Of a DNA stretch of 64,000 nucleotides, positions 9,010-17,753 are shown piece after piece. Where the stretch lies: contig NZ_AP025523.1 of assembly GCF_027923555.1 (NCBI RefSeq), positions 434,001-498,000 on the forward strand, in the 5' to 3' direction. The notes below the pieces were generated by a model. That model did not search any database and was not told the origin of the DNA. It saw only the letters and a list, made by a program, of their open reading frames with translations. This stretch comes from Vulcanimicrobium alpinum (GTDB lineage Bacteria > Vulcanimicrobiota > Vulcanimicrobiia > Vulcanimicrobiales > Vulcanimicrobiaceae). The first letter of the stretch is position 1; each line of letters starts with the position of its first letter. Made by a program: the position numbers and the translations under genes.

Positions 9010-10244
9010 AGCCGTTCTCTCCAGGTGTGGGAAGTGGTGCCGGCGTCGACCCGCACCATCTCGATGCAGTCCTCGATCGGACAGACCATGCTGCACAGGT
9101 TGCAGCCCACGCAGTGCTCTTCGTCGACGACGGGCTTCAGCGCCGGGTCGGCGGGGCGTTCGATGCACTGGTGCGCGGCGTCTTCGCAGGCGATGTAGCA
9201 GCGGTTGCAGTTGATGCACGCATCCGGGTCGATCCGCGCGACGATCTGGTAGTCGAGGTTGAGATCGTTCCAGCTCACGAAGCGCGGTACCGTCTTGCCG
9301 ATCAGGTCGTTCACCGAGGCGATCCCGCGCGCGTCGAGATAGTTCGTCAGGCCGTCGATCATGTCGGCGACGATGCGGAACCCGTGATGCATCACCGCCG
9401 TGCAGACCTGCACGTTGGTCGCACCCATCAGGAAGAACTCGGCTGCGTCGCGCCAGGTCGAGACCCCGCCGATCCCTGAGATCGGAACGCCGACCTGCGG
9501 ATCGCTCGCGCACGAACCGACCATGTTGAGCGCGATCGGCTTGACCGCCGGCCCGCAGTAACCGCCGTGCGACGACTTCCCGTCGACGTGCGGGATCGGG
9601 AGCCACGAGTCCAGATCGACGCCGATCAGCGAGTTGATCGTGTTGATCATGCTCACGGCGTCGGCTCCGCCGCGCACCGCGGCGCGCGCGGCGTAGCGCA
9701 CGTCGGTGATGTTCGGCGTGAGCTTCACGACCACGGGGACGTGCGCGGCTTCCTTCACCCAGCGCGTGACCGTCTCGATCAGTTCGGGATCCTGCCCGAC
9801 GGCGGAACCCATCCCGCGCTCCGACATCCCGTGCGGGCAGCCGAAATTCAATTCGAAGCCGTCGACCCGGACCGTTTCGACGGCGTGCACGAGTTCGTGC
9901 CAGCGCTCGCGCGTGCAGTCGGTCATCAGCGAGGCGACGATCGCACGGTCCGGATACGCCGCCTTGCACTCCGCGATCTCGCGCAGGTTCACGTCGAGCG
10001 GACGATCGGTGATGAGCTCGATGTTGTTCATCCCGATCATCTTGGTCGCGCCGACGTCGTAGCCGCCGAAACGCGAGGTGACGTTGACGATCGGTTCGAG
10101 CGCGAGCGTCTTCCACACCGCGCCGCCCCAGCCGGCGGCGAACGCGCGCATCACCTGATAGCCGGAGTTCGTCGGCGGCGCGGAGGCGAGCCAGAACGGA
10201 TTCGGGCTGCGGATCCCCGCCAGACTGCTGCGCAGATCAGCCAT
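8994..10244 (-). CDS. preA: NAD(P)-dependent dihydropyrimidine dehydrogenase, FMN/Fe-S subunit
   Basis: The 416 residues comprise an N-terminal dihydroorotate-dehydrogenase-like FMN barrel and a C-terminal two-cluster ferredoxin. Barrel markers are PFWLASAPPTNSGYQV, ELNFGCPHGMSERGMG and the active-site Cys segment SSHGGYCGPAVKPIAL. The ferredoxin motifs are CINCNRCYIACEDAAHQC and CVGCNLCSMVCPIEDC, near residues 335-390. With PreT it reduces uracil or thymine to the 5,6-dihydro compound. Its start overlaps the preT stop by 8 bp and its end overlaps hydA by 16 bp, consistent with a single translationally coupled operon. The subunit split matches bacterial PreTA, not the fused eukaryotic enzyme. 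Confidence 0.95.
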   Translation of the reverse strand: MADLRSSLAGIRSPNPFWLASAPPTNSGYQVMRAFAAGWGGAVWKTLALEPIVNVTSRFGGYDVGATKMIGMNNIELITDRPLDVNLREIAECKAAYPDRAIVASLMTDCTRERWHELVHAVETVRVDGFELNFGCPHGMSERGMGSAVGQDPELIETVTRWVKEAAHVPVVVKLTPNITDVRYAARAAVRGGADAVSMINTINSLIGVDLDSWLPIPHVDGKSSHGGYCGPAVKPIALNMVGSCASDPQVGVPISGIGGVSTWRDAAEFFLMGATNVQVCTAVMHHGFRIVADMIDGLTNYLDARGIASVNDLIGKTVPRFVSWNDLNLDYQIVARIDPDACINCNRCYIACEDAAHQCIERPADPALKPVVDEEHCVGCNLCSMVCPIEDCIEMVRVDAGTTSHTWRERLSVPS

Positions 10245-11550
10245 CGTCGACCTCCCCGCGCAGCGCCGCGTCGAGCGCGTGCGCCGCGCGCTTCCCGCGC
10301 TGCGCGGCCTCGACGACCATCGCGTCGATTCCGCCCGGCGCGAACGTGCAGTCGCCGGCGGCCCACACGCGCGGGTTGCTCGTGCGCATCTGGTCGTCGA
10401 CGGTAGCGATCCCGCGTTCGTGCGTCACCCCGAACGCGTCGAGCAATGAGGTGTGCCGCGTCTGGCCGATCGCCAGCACGACCGTCTCGGCGGGGACGAT
10501 TCGCTCCGTCCCCGGCAGCGGCGAGGCGCTGCCGTCGGGCGCAGTCGCGATCACTTCGAGCCCTGCGACGCGGCCGTCCCGAACGAGGATGCGCGTGGGC
10601 AGCGCGTAGGTGCGAAACTCGACGCCTTCGACCTTGGCGAACTCGATCTCGAACCCGTACGCCGTCATCCGCTCCGCGCCGCGGCGGTAGTACATCGTCA
10701 CCGACGGGACGCCGAGCCGGCGGGATGCGGTGGCGGCGTCGATCGCGGTATTCCCGCCGCCGATGACGGCGACGCTGTTGCCGAGCGGGCCGAGATCGCC
10801 GCCGGTCTTCGCGGCGCGGATGAAGTCGAGCGCGTCCCATACGCCGCGCGCGTCTTCGCCGGGGATGCCCAGCCGCGGGACGCCGCCCATCCCGATCGTC
10901 AGCACGACCGCATCGAAGCGCGTGAGGATCTCGTCGGCCGCGATCTTCTCGCCGACGGCCGCGCCGGTGACGATCTCGACGCCGAGCGCTCGGACCTGAT
11001 CCGCTTCCCACAACGCGATGTGCGCGGGGAGACGGAACGGGACGATCCCGTAGGTGTCCAGGCCGCCCGGCTCAGCGTCGCGTTCGTAGATCGTCACCGC
11101 GTGACCGCAGCGCGCAAGTTCGCGCGCGGCGGAGAGCCCGGCCGGACCGCCGCCGACCACCGCGACGCGCTTTCCGGTCGGCGCGCCGGGCGCGAACAGC
11201 ACGGCGCCGGTCGCGATCGCCCAGTCGGTGGCGTAGCGCTGGAGGTCTCCGATGCGGATCGGGTTCTCGTCGGCGTTGTAGACGCAGGCGCCTTCGCAGA
11301 GCTGATCGGTCGGGCAGACGCGCGCGCAGCTCGCGCCGACCGGGTTCGCGTCCATGATCGTGCGGGCGCTCCCCGCCAGATCGCCGGTGGCGATGCGGCC
11401 GATGAACCGCGGGACGTCGATCGCCGTCGGGCACGCGCGCGTGCAGGGCGCGTCGTAGCAGTTCAGACAGCGGTTGGCCTCGACGGTGACGTCGCGCGCG
11501 GAGAGCCGTTTTGCGATCGGCGGCCCGAGCGCTGCGGACGGGAATGCCAT
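10237..11550 (-). CDS. preT: NAD(P)-dependent dihydropyrimidine dehydrogenase, FAD/NAD(P) subunit
   Basis: The ATG at 11550 (MAFPSAALGPP) gives 437 residues, the usual size for PreT and the glutamate-synthase small-subunit-like family. The N-terminal Fe-S segments are CLNCYDAPCTRACPTAIDVP and CARVCPTDQLCEGACV. These are followed by an FAD dinucleotide fold (VAVVGGGPAGLSAARELA) and an NAD(P) fold (VAVIGGGNTAIDAATASRR). It passes electrons from NAD(P)H to PreA. It is the first gene of the operon preT-preA-hydA-ureidopropionase-permease. A 91-bp gap separates it from the divergent dehydrogenase at 11642 and should hold its promoter, though no clear -35/-10 pair was recognised. The frame is open further upstream, but that part overlaps the divergent gene and is not homologous. 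Confidence 0.94.
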   Translation of the reverse strand: MAFPSAALGPPIAKRLSARDVTVEANRCLNCYDAPCTRACPTAIDVPRFIGRIATGDLAGSARTIMDANPVGASCARVCPTDQLCEGACVYNADENPIRIGDLQRYATDWAIATGAVLFAPGAPTGKRVAVVGGGPAGLSAARELARCGHAVTIYERDAEPGGLDTYGIVPFRLPAHIALWEADQVRALGVEIVTGAAVGEKIAADEILTRFDAVVLTIGMGGVPRLGIPGEDARGVWDALDFIRAAKTGGDLGPLGNSVAVIGGGNTAIDAATASRRLGVPSVTMYYRRGAERMTAYGFEIEFAKVEGVEFRTYALPTRILVRDGRVAGLEVIATAPDGSASPLPGTERIVPAETVVLAIGQTRHTSLLDAFGVTHERGIATVDDQMRTSNPRVWAAGDCTFAPGGIDAMVVEAAQRGKRAAHALDAALRGEVDDG

Positions 11551-11641
11551 GGGGACCCGTTCTGTTGGCCGCGTGCCGCATCCGCTCCCGTGCGGCGCCG
11601 CGCCACAGGCGAGGCGCCGCCGGGCCGCGTACGCCATCGCG

Positions 11642-12652
11642 ATGCGAGCCGTACGAATCCACGCCATCGACCGCGAGCGCGGTCCCGAGCAATTCCGCGT
11701 CGACACGGTCGACGAGCCGGCGCCCGCGCCCGGCGAGATCCTGGTCAAGATTGCGCGCGCCGCGTTCAACCGGCGCGACGTCTTCATCAGCCAAGGCTTG
11801 TATCCGGGGATCCAGCTCCCGTGCGTCCCGGGTTCCGACGGCGTCGGAACGGTCGCGGCGCACGGAGAGGGCGCGCAGGGTCCGGCGGTCGGCACGCGCG
11901 TGGTGATCGATCCGACCTTGGGCTGGGGCGAGAGCGAGCGGATTTGGCGGCGCGACTCGCAGGTGCTCGGAATGCCGCATCAAGGGACGATGGCCGAGTA
12001 TCTCGCGGTGCCCGCCGGGAACGTCGTTCCCGCGCCGGCGTCGCTGAGCGACGACGAGGCCGCGGCGATGCCGCTCGGCGGCGTGACGGCGTACCGCGCG
12101 CTCGTGACCCGCGGCGGCTGCACGAAAGATGACGTCGTCCTCTTGCCGGGGATCGGAAGCGGCGTGCAAACGTTCGCGCTGCTGTTCGCGAAGAGGATCG
12201 GCGCGAAGGTGATCGTGACGTCGTCGAGCGACGAAAAGCTCGCACGCGCGAAAGCGCTCGGCGCCGACGTCGGGATCAACTACAAAACGTCCGAGAAGTG
12301 GGAGAAGGAGGTAAGCGCGATCGACGGCGGTCCGTCGCTGATCGTCGACTGCGTCGGCGGCGACACGTTCGCAAAAGCGCTCAACGCGGCGCGCTACGGC
12401 GCTCGCGCCGTCACCTACGGCGGAACGACCGGCGATGCGAAGATCCGCCCGTTCTCGGTGTTCTGGAAACAGCTCGACGTGCTCGGCTCGTCGATGGGCT
12501 CGCCGAACGATTTCCGCGCGATGCTCGCGATGTGGGACGGTTCGATCCGCCCGATCGTCGACTCGGTTTTTCCCATGGACGACATCGTCGCGGCCGCAAA
12601 AAAAGTCGACTCCGGCGAGCAGTTCGGCAAAGTCGTCGTCGCGGTCGGATGA
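11642..12652 (+). CDS. Zinc-type alcohol dehydrogenase-like / quinone oxidoreductase (MDR superfamily)
   Basis: The ATG at 11642 gives 336 residues (MRAVRIHAIDRERGPEQ), the usual MDR start. The GroES-like domain contains AFNRRDVFISQGLYPG and PCVPGSDGVGTV. The nucleotide-binding domain has VVLLPGIGSGVQTFALLFAK, the AxxGxGxxG-like loop, then KVIVTSSSDEKLARAKALGA. The structural-zinc cysteines of classical alcohol dehydrogenases are not apparent, so the protein is more like a zinc-less NADPH:quinone or enoyl reductase. It is divergent from the pyrimidine operon. A role in reducing malonate semialdehyde is possible but unsupported. It converges on the MBL gene with a 12-bp gap. Confidence 0.8.
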   Translation: MRAVRIHAIDRERGPEQFRVDTVDEPAPAPGEILVKIARAAFNRRDVFISQGLYPGIQLPCVPGSDGVGTVAAHGEGAQGPAVGTRVVIDPTLGWGESERIWRRDSQVLGMPHQGTMAEYLAVPAGNVVPAPASLSDDEAAAMPLGGVTAYRALVTRGGCTKDDVVLLPGIGSGVQTFALLFAKRIGAKVIVTSSSDEKLARAKALGADVGINYKTSEKWEKEVSAIDGGPSLIVDCVGGDTFAKALNAARYGARAVTYGGTTGDAKIRPFSVFWKQLDVLGSSMGSPNDFRAMLAMWDGSIRPIVDSVFPMDDIVAAAKKVDSGEQFGKVVVAVG

Positions 12653-12662
12653 CGGGAGCGGG

Positions 12663-12673
12663 GCTCAGCGTGA
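12663..12673. repeat. REP half-unit forming the MBL gene end
   Basis: GCTCAGCGTGA matches one end of the palindromic repeat. On the minus strand it encodes Ser-Arg-stop of the MBL hydrolase (TCACGCTGA). It lies at a convergent junction, like the full copies. Confidence 0.5.
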
Positions 12674-13594
12674 GAGGGTGTAGGTCCGCAGCGGCTCGGG
12701 GGTTCCGAAGCCGAGTTCGGCGCGGATGACGTCGGCGCCGCGGCCGCCGTCGAGTTTCGAGAGGTCGGGGTCGAGCAGCGCGGCTTCGTCGCGATTGGCC
12801 GCGCGCGTCGCGGCGGCGACGGCGACGCGGCCTTCGCGTTCGAGCGCGATCAGATACGCCAGCACCTGTCGCGCCGCCGCAGGCCATAGCGCGCGCGGCG
12901 TTGCGGAGTAGATGCGCGTGACGATCGCCGGGACCGTCGTCGCGCCGTCGCGCAGCGCGGCGAGGATCTGCCGCTCGCGTTCCTCGCGATGCGCGATGTA
13001 TTCGTCGAGCTTCGCGCGCACGTCATGCACCTCGGGACCGTGGCCGCCGTAAAGCGCGCGCGCGTCGCCGTGCTCCTCGCGCAGGCGCCGCAGCGTCCGC
13101 TGATACGTCCGCATCTCGCCGCTCGGCGGCGCGATCACCATGAACCCCCGGCCCGCGACCACGTCACCCGTAAAGAGCGCGCGCTCGTCTTCGAGAACGA
13201 AGACGAGATGGTCGACTGCATGCCCCGGCGTCTCGAGCGCCGCGATCGACGTCTGCGCGAACGTGAGCCGCTCGCCGTCGGCGAGCGTGCGATCGTGCGG
13301 GAAGCGCGCCTCGCGGTGCGCGTACACCGGAGCGCCGGTCGCTGCGGCGAGCGGCGCCGCTCCGGGCGCGTGATCGGGATGCCCGTGCGTCACCAGGATC
13401 GCGACGTAACGCGCTCCGGCATCGCGCGCCGCGCCGACGAACGCGTCGCGCTGGGCGTCGTCGAGCGGTCCCGGATCGATCGCGACCAGTTCGCCCTCGT
13501 CGACCCGCACCGCGTAGCCGTTCGTGCCGTCGAGCGTCATCGGAGAGGGATTGTTCGCGCGCAGTCGTCCGACGCGCGGGCTCAGCGTCACCAT
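12665..13594 (-). CDS. MBL-fold metallo-hydrolase (LACTB2-like)
   Basis: This is a 309-residue metallo-beta-lactamase-fold hydrolase. The metal motif THGHPDHAPG (HxHxDH) is preceded by NPSPMTLDGTNGYAV. LETPGHAVDHLVFVLED, ALFTGDVV and ALYGGHGPEVHDV supply further metal ligands, and a C-terminal winged-helix-like segment (REERERQILAAL to ALEREGRVAV) completes the LACTB2/YobT-type layout. Such proteins act on thioesters or RNA; the substrate is not evident here. The ATG at 13594 overlaps the NUDIX stop as ATGGTGA, so the two are translationally coupled. The last residues (TLSR) and the TGA derive from a repeat half-unit. Confidence 0.85.
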   Translation of the reverse strand: MVTLSPRVGRLRANNPSPMTLDGTNGYAVRVDEGELVAIDPGPLDDAQRDAFVGAARDAGARYVAILVTHGHPDHAPGAAPLAAATGAPVYAHREARFPHDRTLADGERLTFAQTSIAALETPGHAVDHLVFVLEDERALFTGDVVAGRGFMVIAPPSGEMRTYQRTLRRLREEHGDARALYGGHGPEVHDVRAKLDEYIAHREERERQILAALRDGATTVPAIVTRIYSATPRALWPAAARQVLAYLIALEREGRVAVAAATRAANRDEAALLDPDLSKLDGGRGADVIRAELGFGTPEPLRTYTLSR

Positions 13595-14301
13595 CCGTCG
13601 ACCAATTCGGGTGCCATCGCGAGTGCGCCGGCGTCGTCGAAGTGCGGACGCACGACGGTGATGCTCTTCGCCTGTGCGAACGCGAGCAGGTCGTCGACGT
13701 TGCGGTACGGCGCGATCCGTTCGAGGTGCTTCACCGTCGGGAAGATCATCCCGATCTCTCCGCGCGCGAGGGCGTCGAGCGCGTCGCGCGGGCGGAACCA
13801 GCGCCCGTCCAACACTTCGACGGCGTCGGCCTCGGCGATCTGGTCGTCGGGGACGCGCGCGACGAAGAAGCGCGCGTCGAACCGCCGCGGTTCGCCCTCC
13901 GGCGTCACCCAGCGCGAGAAGTAGCGGAGCTGCGACGCGTCGAGCGCCGCGTCGAATCGTGCGAGCACGTCGCCGAACCCGAGCTCCCCGGCGAGCAGCG
14001 CGCGCCGCGCGGCGCCGAGCTCGCGCGGATCGATCGGACGGTCTGCGAAGAGCAGGCCGCCTTCCTCGAACGTTTCGCGCGCGGCGGTCACCGCGAGCGC
14101 GGGGTCGACCTCGCCCGCCGTGCCTCGGACCCGCGCCAGCACGGCGGGATCGCGATCCGCCGGCTCGACGGCGCCGCCGGGAAAGACGAAGAGGTCGGCC
14201 AGCCAGCTCGAGCGCGCGTGGCGGCGCACCAGGAAAACCTCGAGTCCCGCGGCGCCGTCGCGTCCGACCAGCACCGTTGCCGCGTCGCGAACCGGCGTCA
14301 T
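13588..14301 (-). CDS. NUDIX hydrolase with an expanded Nudix box (NUDT19/RDOX-like)
   Basis: The 237 residues start at the ATG at 14301 (MTPVRDAATVLV), with AGGG 5-8 nt upstream. The Nudix motif is split. FVFPGGAVEPAD provides the leading GGxxxxxD/E part, and AARETFEEGGLL provides REx2EExG, with about 20 extra residues between them. This expansion characterises the NUDT7/NUDT19 type of CoA or nucleotide diphosphatases. The protein probably cleaves a nucleoside-diphosphate-linked compound, possibly an acyl-CoA. It is coupled with the downstream MBL hydrolase, a pairing that suggests joint work on thioester or CoA metabolites; this is inference. Confidence 0.85.
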   Translation of the reverse strand: MTPVRDAATVLVGRDGAAGLEVFLVRRHARSSWLADLFVFPGGAVEPADRDPAVLARVRGTAGEVDPALAVTAARETFEEGGLLFADRPIDPRELGAARRALLAGELGFGDVLARFDAALDASQLRYFSRWVTPEGEPRRFDARFFVARVPDDQIAEADAVEVLDGRWFRPRDALDALARGEIGMIFPTVKHLERIAPYRNVDDLLAFAQAKSITVVRPHFDDAGALAMAPELVDGW

Positions 14302-14376
14302 CGTACCCTGCTTCTCTGTCCGCGCGCCGCGCCATGCGGGCGCGGAAGAGAGGACGTGCGCGCGGAAGGATCGTGC

Positions 14377-14823
<447 letters not shown>

Positions 14824-14868
14824 ACGGCGTTTCCTTCGGAGCAATCCTCATATCCAGGAGAAGACGAC

Positions 14869-15498
14869 GTGATCAAACGTTTCAAGACAATCGCGGCGGG
14901 AGCGATCCTCGCGGCGCTCTGTGTCGCCCCCGCGCTCGCGCAGTCGATGGCGATGGGCGCCGGCGAGCACGGCATGCCGGCCGGCGGTGACGGCCACACC
15001 TTCGCGGGCAAGCCCGACCTCGCCGCGACCATTTCGCTGGTCAAGGCCGGCGGCGGCCCCGAGAAGTTTTCGGTCGCCAAGGCGCTCACCGTGATGGTCG
15101 GCCCCGCGCTCACCACGGCCGAAGTGAAAAAGCTCACGAAGCAGTACGGAAAGGCGGCGGTTGCCAACTTCATCGCCGTGCAGGACTTCGCCGTGCAGCA
15201 TGCAGCTGCGACCGCGATCGCGGCCGGCGTGAAGTTCCCGAACTCCAGCATCACCGGACACGCGCTCGCCGCGCGCCTGGTCATGGACGGCGTCCCGGGC
15301 AACAACGGCGCGTTCTACACCGGAACGATGCTCGACCACCTCGTCACCCGCAAGATCCACGAGGCGACGATGGACGCGATCGACGCGAAATACGGCGCGA
15401 AACTCGACGCGAACTATCACAAAATCTCCGACCAGGCCTTCTACGACCTCGCGCAGGCACTCGGCGCGAAGTCGGTAACGCTCGCAGCGTTCCACTAA
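14869..15498 (+). CDS. Secreted protein of unknown function
   Basis: A GTG at 14869 follows AGGAG by 9 nt and gives 209 residues. The N-terminus is a clear Sec signal (MIKRFKTIAAG..., cleavage after ALA-Q, residue about 24). The mature part begins with a Met/Gly/His-rich stretch (SMAMGAGEHGMPAGGDGH), then predicted helices including LTVMVGPALTTAEVKKLTKQ. No family was recognised; a Met/His-rich N-terminus could bind metal, but this is only suggestive. The gene is monocistronic, closed by a strong terminator at 15522. Confidence 0.72.
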   Translation: MIKRFKTIAAGAILAALCVAPALAQSMAMGAGEHGMPAGGDGHTFAGKPDLAATISLVKAGGGPEKFSVAKALTVMVGPALTTAEVKKLTKQYGKAAVANFIAVQDFAVQHAAATAIAAGVKFPNSSITGHALAARLVMDGVPGNNGAFYTGTMLDHLVTRKIHEATMDAIDAKYGAKLDANYHKISDQAFYDLAQALGAKSVTLAAFH

Positions 15499-15521
15499 GC
15501 GCTCGACGCGCCCAAAAGTGA

Positions 15522-15560
15522 AAGGGCCACGCCGCTCGGCGTGGCCCTTCGTCTGCTTTT
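15522..15560 (+). terminator. Rho-independent terminator
   Basis: A perfect 12-bp stem AAGGGCCACGCC / GGCGTGGCCCTT with a 4-nt loop (GCTC) spans 15522-15549. It is followed by CGTCTGCTTTT, and lies 24 bp after the stop of the secreted-protein gene. Confidence 0.9.
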
Positions 15561-15879
15561 CGGTGTCGGTCGCAGCGTGCACATCGGCCGCTACGACGAC
15601 CCCTCCTTCGGTGGATCCTCGGTCATCGAGATGATGCCGCCCTCCCGTTCCGGTGTGGTGCGCGAGAAATTCGGTGTGTTGGTCGCACCGGACCGGCGCG
15701 CAATCAGCCGGTCGGTGCCGCGTTCCCGGGTGGATCTTGCGACGTCAAGTCGCCCTCCCGTGGTCTTCTGCGAACGTATCCTCGAGGTTCGCGTATCGTA
15801 CACCCGCGCTGCACGCGGGTCAACCCCGAAGTTGTCCACAGCGGAGGCGAACGAGCCCATCCGGCCAAGAAAGAGGGCG
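15561..15879 (+). other. 319-bp leader region before the DedA/TVP38-rnd pair, with stem-loop at 15802-15820
   Basis: No convincing gene was seen. The frame of the downstream membrane protein is open back through this region, but its translation lacks family character. A perfect hairpin ACCCGCG-CTGCA-CGCGGGT lies at 15802-15820 without a T-run, about 60 bp before the chosen start. It may be a leader structure or attenuating hairpin; this is inferred from symmetry only. Confidence 0.4.
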
Positions 15880-16551
15880 GTGAGTCCCCGTACCGTTCGC
15901 TGGTTGCGACGTCTCGAGGCGGTCGCGATCCTGGTGGGATCGTTTGTCCTGGCCGCTTTGGTGGTGTCCAACCGGCCGGGCGTCGAGCACGTGCTCGCGC
16001 AACTGGGCTGGCTCGCGATGCCGCTCGCGATCGTGGTGTTCGCGATCGTCGCATCTGCGCCGTTCTCGGTGACAGACGCGCTGGCGATCATGAACGGTGC
16101 CCTTTTCGGACCGCTCTGGGGTTCGGTGGTGAACGCGATCGGTCTGGTGCTCGCCGCGATCATCGGCTACGTCGTCGCGCTGCGCACGTCGGCGGCGTTC
16201 GATGTGAAGAAGAGCGTCGAGCGGCTGCCGTCGTGGGCGCGCCACTTCAAGATCGGCTCGCCGATGTTCCTCATCTGCGTGCGCATCATCCCCGGATTGG
16301 GCGGGACGATCGCGACGCAGACCGCCGCCGCGCTGCGCGTGCCTATCATCCGTCAGATATACACGATGTGCGCGATCGCGATCCCGATCTGCACGATCCT
16401 CGCCGTGTTCGGCGACCGCGCGTCTGACTATTTCGACGCGCACGTCGTCGAGCCGGTGCAGGCCAACATGGAGAAGCATCACATTCACTTCCCGCGTCGG
16501 CGCCCGCATCCGCACGCGCAGCCGTCCGTCCCGGGCGTGCCTCCGCGATGA
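15880..16551 (+). CDS. TVP38/TMEM64 (DedA-like, VTT domain) membrane protein
   Basis: The GTG at 15880 (VSPRTVRWLRRLEAV) gives 223 residues, a normal length. Earlier in-frame starts cannot be ruled out, and the Shine-Dalgarno (AAAGAGG) is close. Hydrophobic segments are AVAILVGSFVLAALVVS, WLAMPLAIVVFAIVASAPF, AIGLVLAAIIGYVVAL and MCAIAIPICTILAVFG. The VTT signature region includes NGALFGPLWGSVVNAIG and FLICVRIIPGLGGTIATQ. The tail is His/Pro/Arg-rich. DedA-like proteins are thought to be lipid scramblases or flippases in the inner membrane. The stop overlaps the rnd start by 4 bp (ATGA). Confidence 0.8.
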   Translation: MSPRTVRWLRRLEAVAILVGSFVLAALVVSNRPGVEHVLAQLGWLAMPLAIVVFAIVASAPFSVTDALAIMNGALFGPLWGSVVNAIGLVLAAIIGYVVALRTSAAFDVKKSVERLPSWARHFKIGSPMFLICVRIIPGLGGTIATQTAAALRVPIIRQIYTMCAIAIPICTILAVFGDRASDYFDAHVVEPVQANMEKHHIHFPRRRPHPHAQPSVPGVPPR

Positions 16552-17741
16552 ATCTCCCGGCCTTTTCCGGACTGGCGGTCGACGTGATCGACGATGCGGC
16601 CGGCCTCGCGCGCACCGTCGATCGGATCTTGCGCGCGGAACGCGTCGGGATCGACACCGAGTTCCACACCGAGAAGTCGTACACGCCGCACCTGATGGTC
16701 GTGCAATTACTTTTCGACGACGGCGTCGCGATCGTCGACCCGCTCGTGCTGCGCGACCTCCAGCTGCTGATCGACGCGCTCGCCGGCGCGCGCGTCGTCG
16801 GGCATGCGCTCTCGTCGGACTTGCGGATCCTAGCCGATTCCTACGACACCCTGCCGCGCGCCGTGTACGATACGCAAGTGGCCGCCGCGTTCGTCGGGTA
16901 TGGGCTCTCGATCTCGCTGCTCGACCTCGTGCGCGATCTGTGCGGCGTGACGCTGCGCAAATCCCAGACGGTCAGCGACTGGAGCTTGCGGCCGTTCACG
17001 CACAAGCAGCTCGAGTACCTGGTCGACGACGTGAAGTATCTCTTCGCGCTCGAAGACGGATTGCGCGAGAAACTGCGCGCGCGCGGCCGCGAGGGGTGGG
17101 CCGACGAAGAGATGCCGGCGCTCGCGAACGTCGGCGCGTATCGCTCCGATCCGCGCCGGCTCTACCTGCGCGTCTCCGGGAACGCGCGCATGAACCGCCG
17201 CGAACTCGGCGTGCTGAGCGAGCTCGCGATCCTGCGCGACCGCTACGCGCGCGAGCGGAACATCCCGCTCAAGTACGTGCTTCCCGACGACGTGATGGTC
17301 GGGCTCGTCCAGCTGCGGCCGCGCACCGTCGACGAGCTCTCGCAATTGCGGCGGATCGACAACGGGACGCGCCGCAACCTCGGCGAGCGGATCGTCGAGG
17401 CGATCGCGCGGGGCGAAGCGCTCGCTGAAAGCGACCTGCCGCCGCGCGCGCCCAAACCGCTGGGCGCGCAGCGCGAGGCGCTCGTCTCGACGATGGCCGT
17501 GCTCGTGAGCGCGATCGCCGCCGACAACGAACTGCCGACGACGCTGCTTCTGCCGCGCGCCGCGCTTGAACGGATCGCACGCGAAGCGCCGCAATCGCCG
17601 GTTGCGCTCGGCGACGTCGTCAACCTCACGTCGTGGCGGCGTCAGCTCGCCGTCGAACCCTTGTGGCAGTTGCTCTCGGGCGAACGCGTCCTGCGCGTCG
17701 AAGGCTACATGGAGGGCGATCCCCGCACCGTGTTCGACTGA
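16548..17741 (+). CDS. rnd: Ribonuclease D (DEDDy 3'-5' exonuclease with HRDC domain)
   Basis: This is a 397-residue protein with the exonuclease motifs in order: ExoI IDTEFHTE, ExoII VVGHALSSDLRIL and ExoIII YLVDDVKYL (the Tyr-x3-Asp of the DEDDy class). The AYDTQVAAAFVGYG region lies between them. A C-terminal HRDC-like helical domain follows (LSELAILRDRYARERNIPL). It would trim 3' ends of tRNA and other stable RNAs in the cytoplasm. It is translationally coupled to the preceding membrane protein. An unusual C-terminal extension of about 80 residues after HRDC was not recognised. Confidence 0.9.
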   Translation: MNLPAFSGLAVDVIDDAAGLARTVDRILRAERVGIDTEFHTEKSYTPHLMVVQLLFDDGVAIVDPLVLRDLQLLIDALAGARVVGHALSSDLRILADSYDTLPRAVYDTQVAAAFVGYGLSISLLDLVRDLCGVTLRKSQTVSDWSLRPFTHKQLEYLVDDVKYLFALEDGLREKLRARGREGWADEEMPALANVGAYRSDPRRLYLRVSGNARMNRRELGVLSELAILRDRYARERNIPLKYVLPDDVMVGLVQLRPRTVDELSQLRRIDNGTRRNLGERIVEAIARGEALAESDLPPRAPKPLGAQREALVSTMAVLVSAIAADNELPTTLLLPRAALERIAREAPQSPVALGDVVNLTSWRRQLAVEPLWQLLSGERVLRVEGYMEGDPRTVFD

Positions 17742-17753
17742 CGCATCCGCGCG

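Noticed and set aside
9010-10116. N-terminal extension of hydA by 369 codons
   Set aside because: The extra part is opposite-frame reading of preA with no homology; it exists only because no stop codon occurs in that frame.
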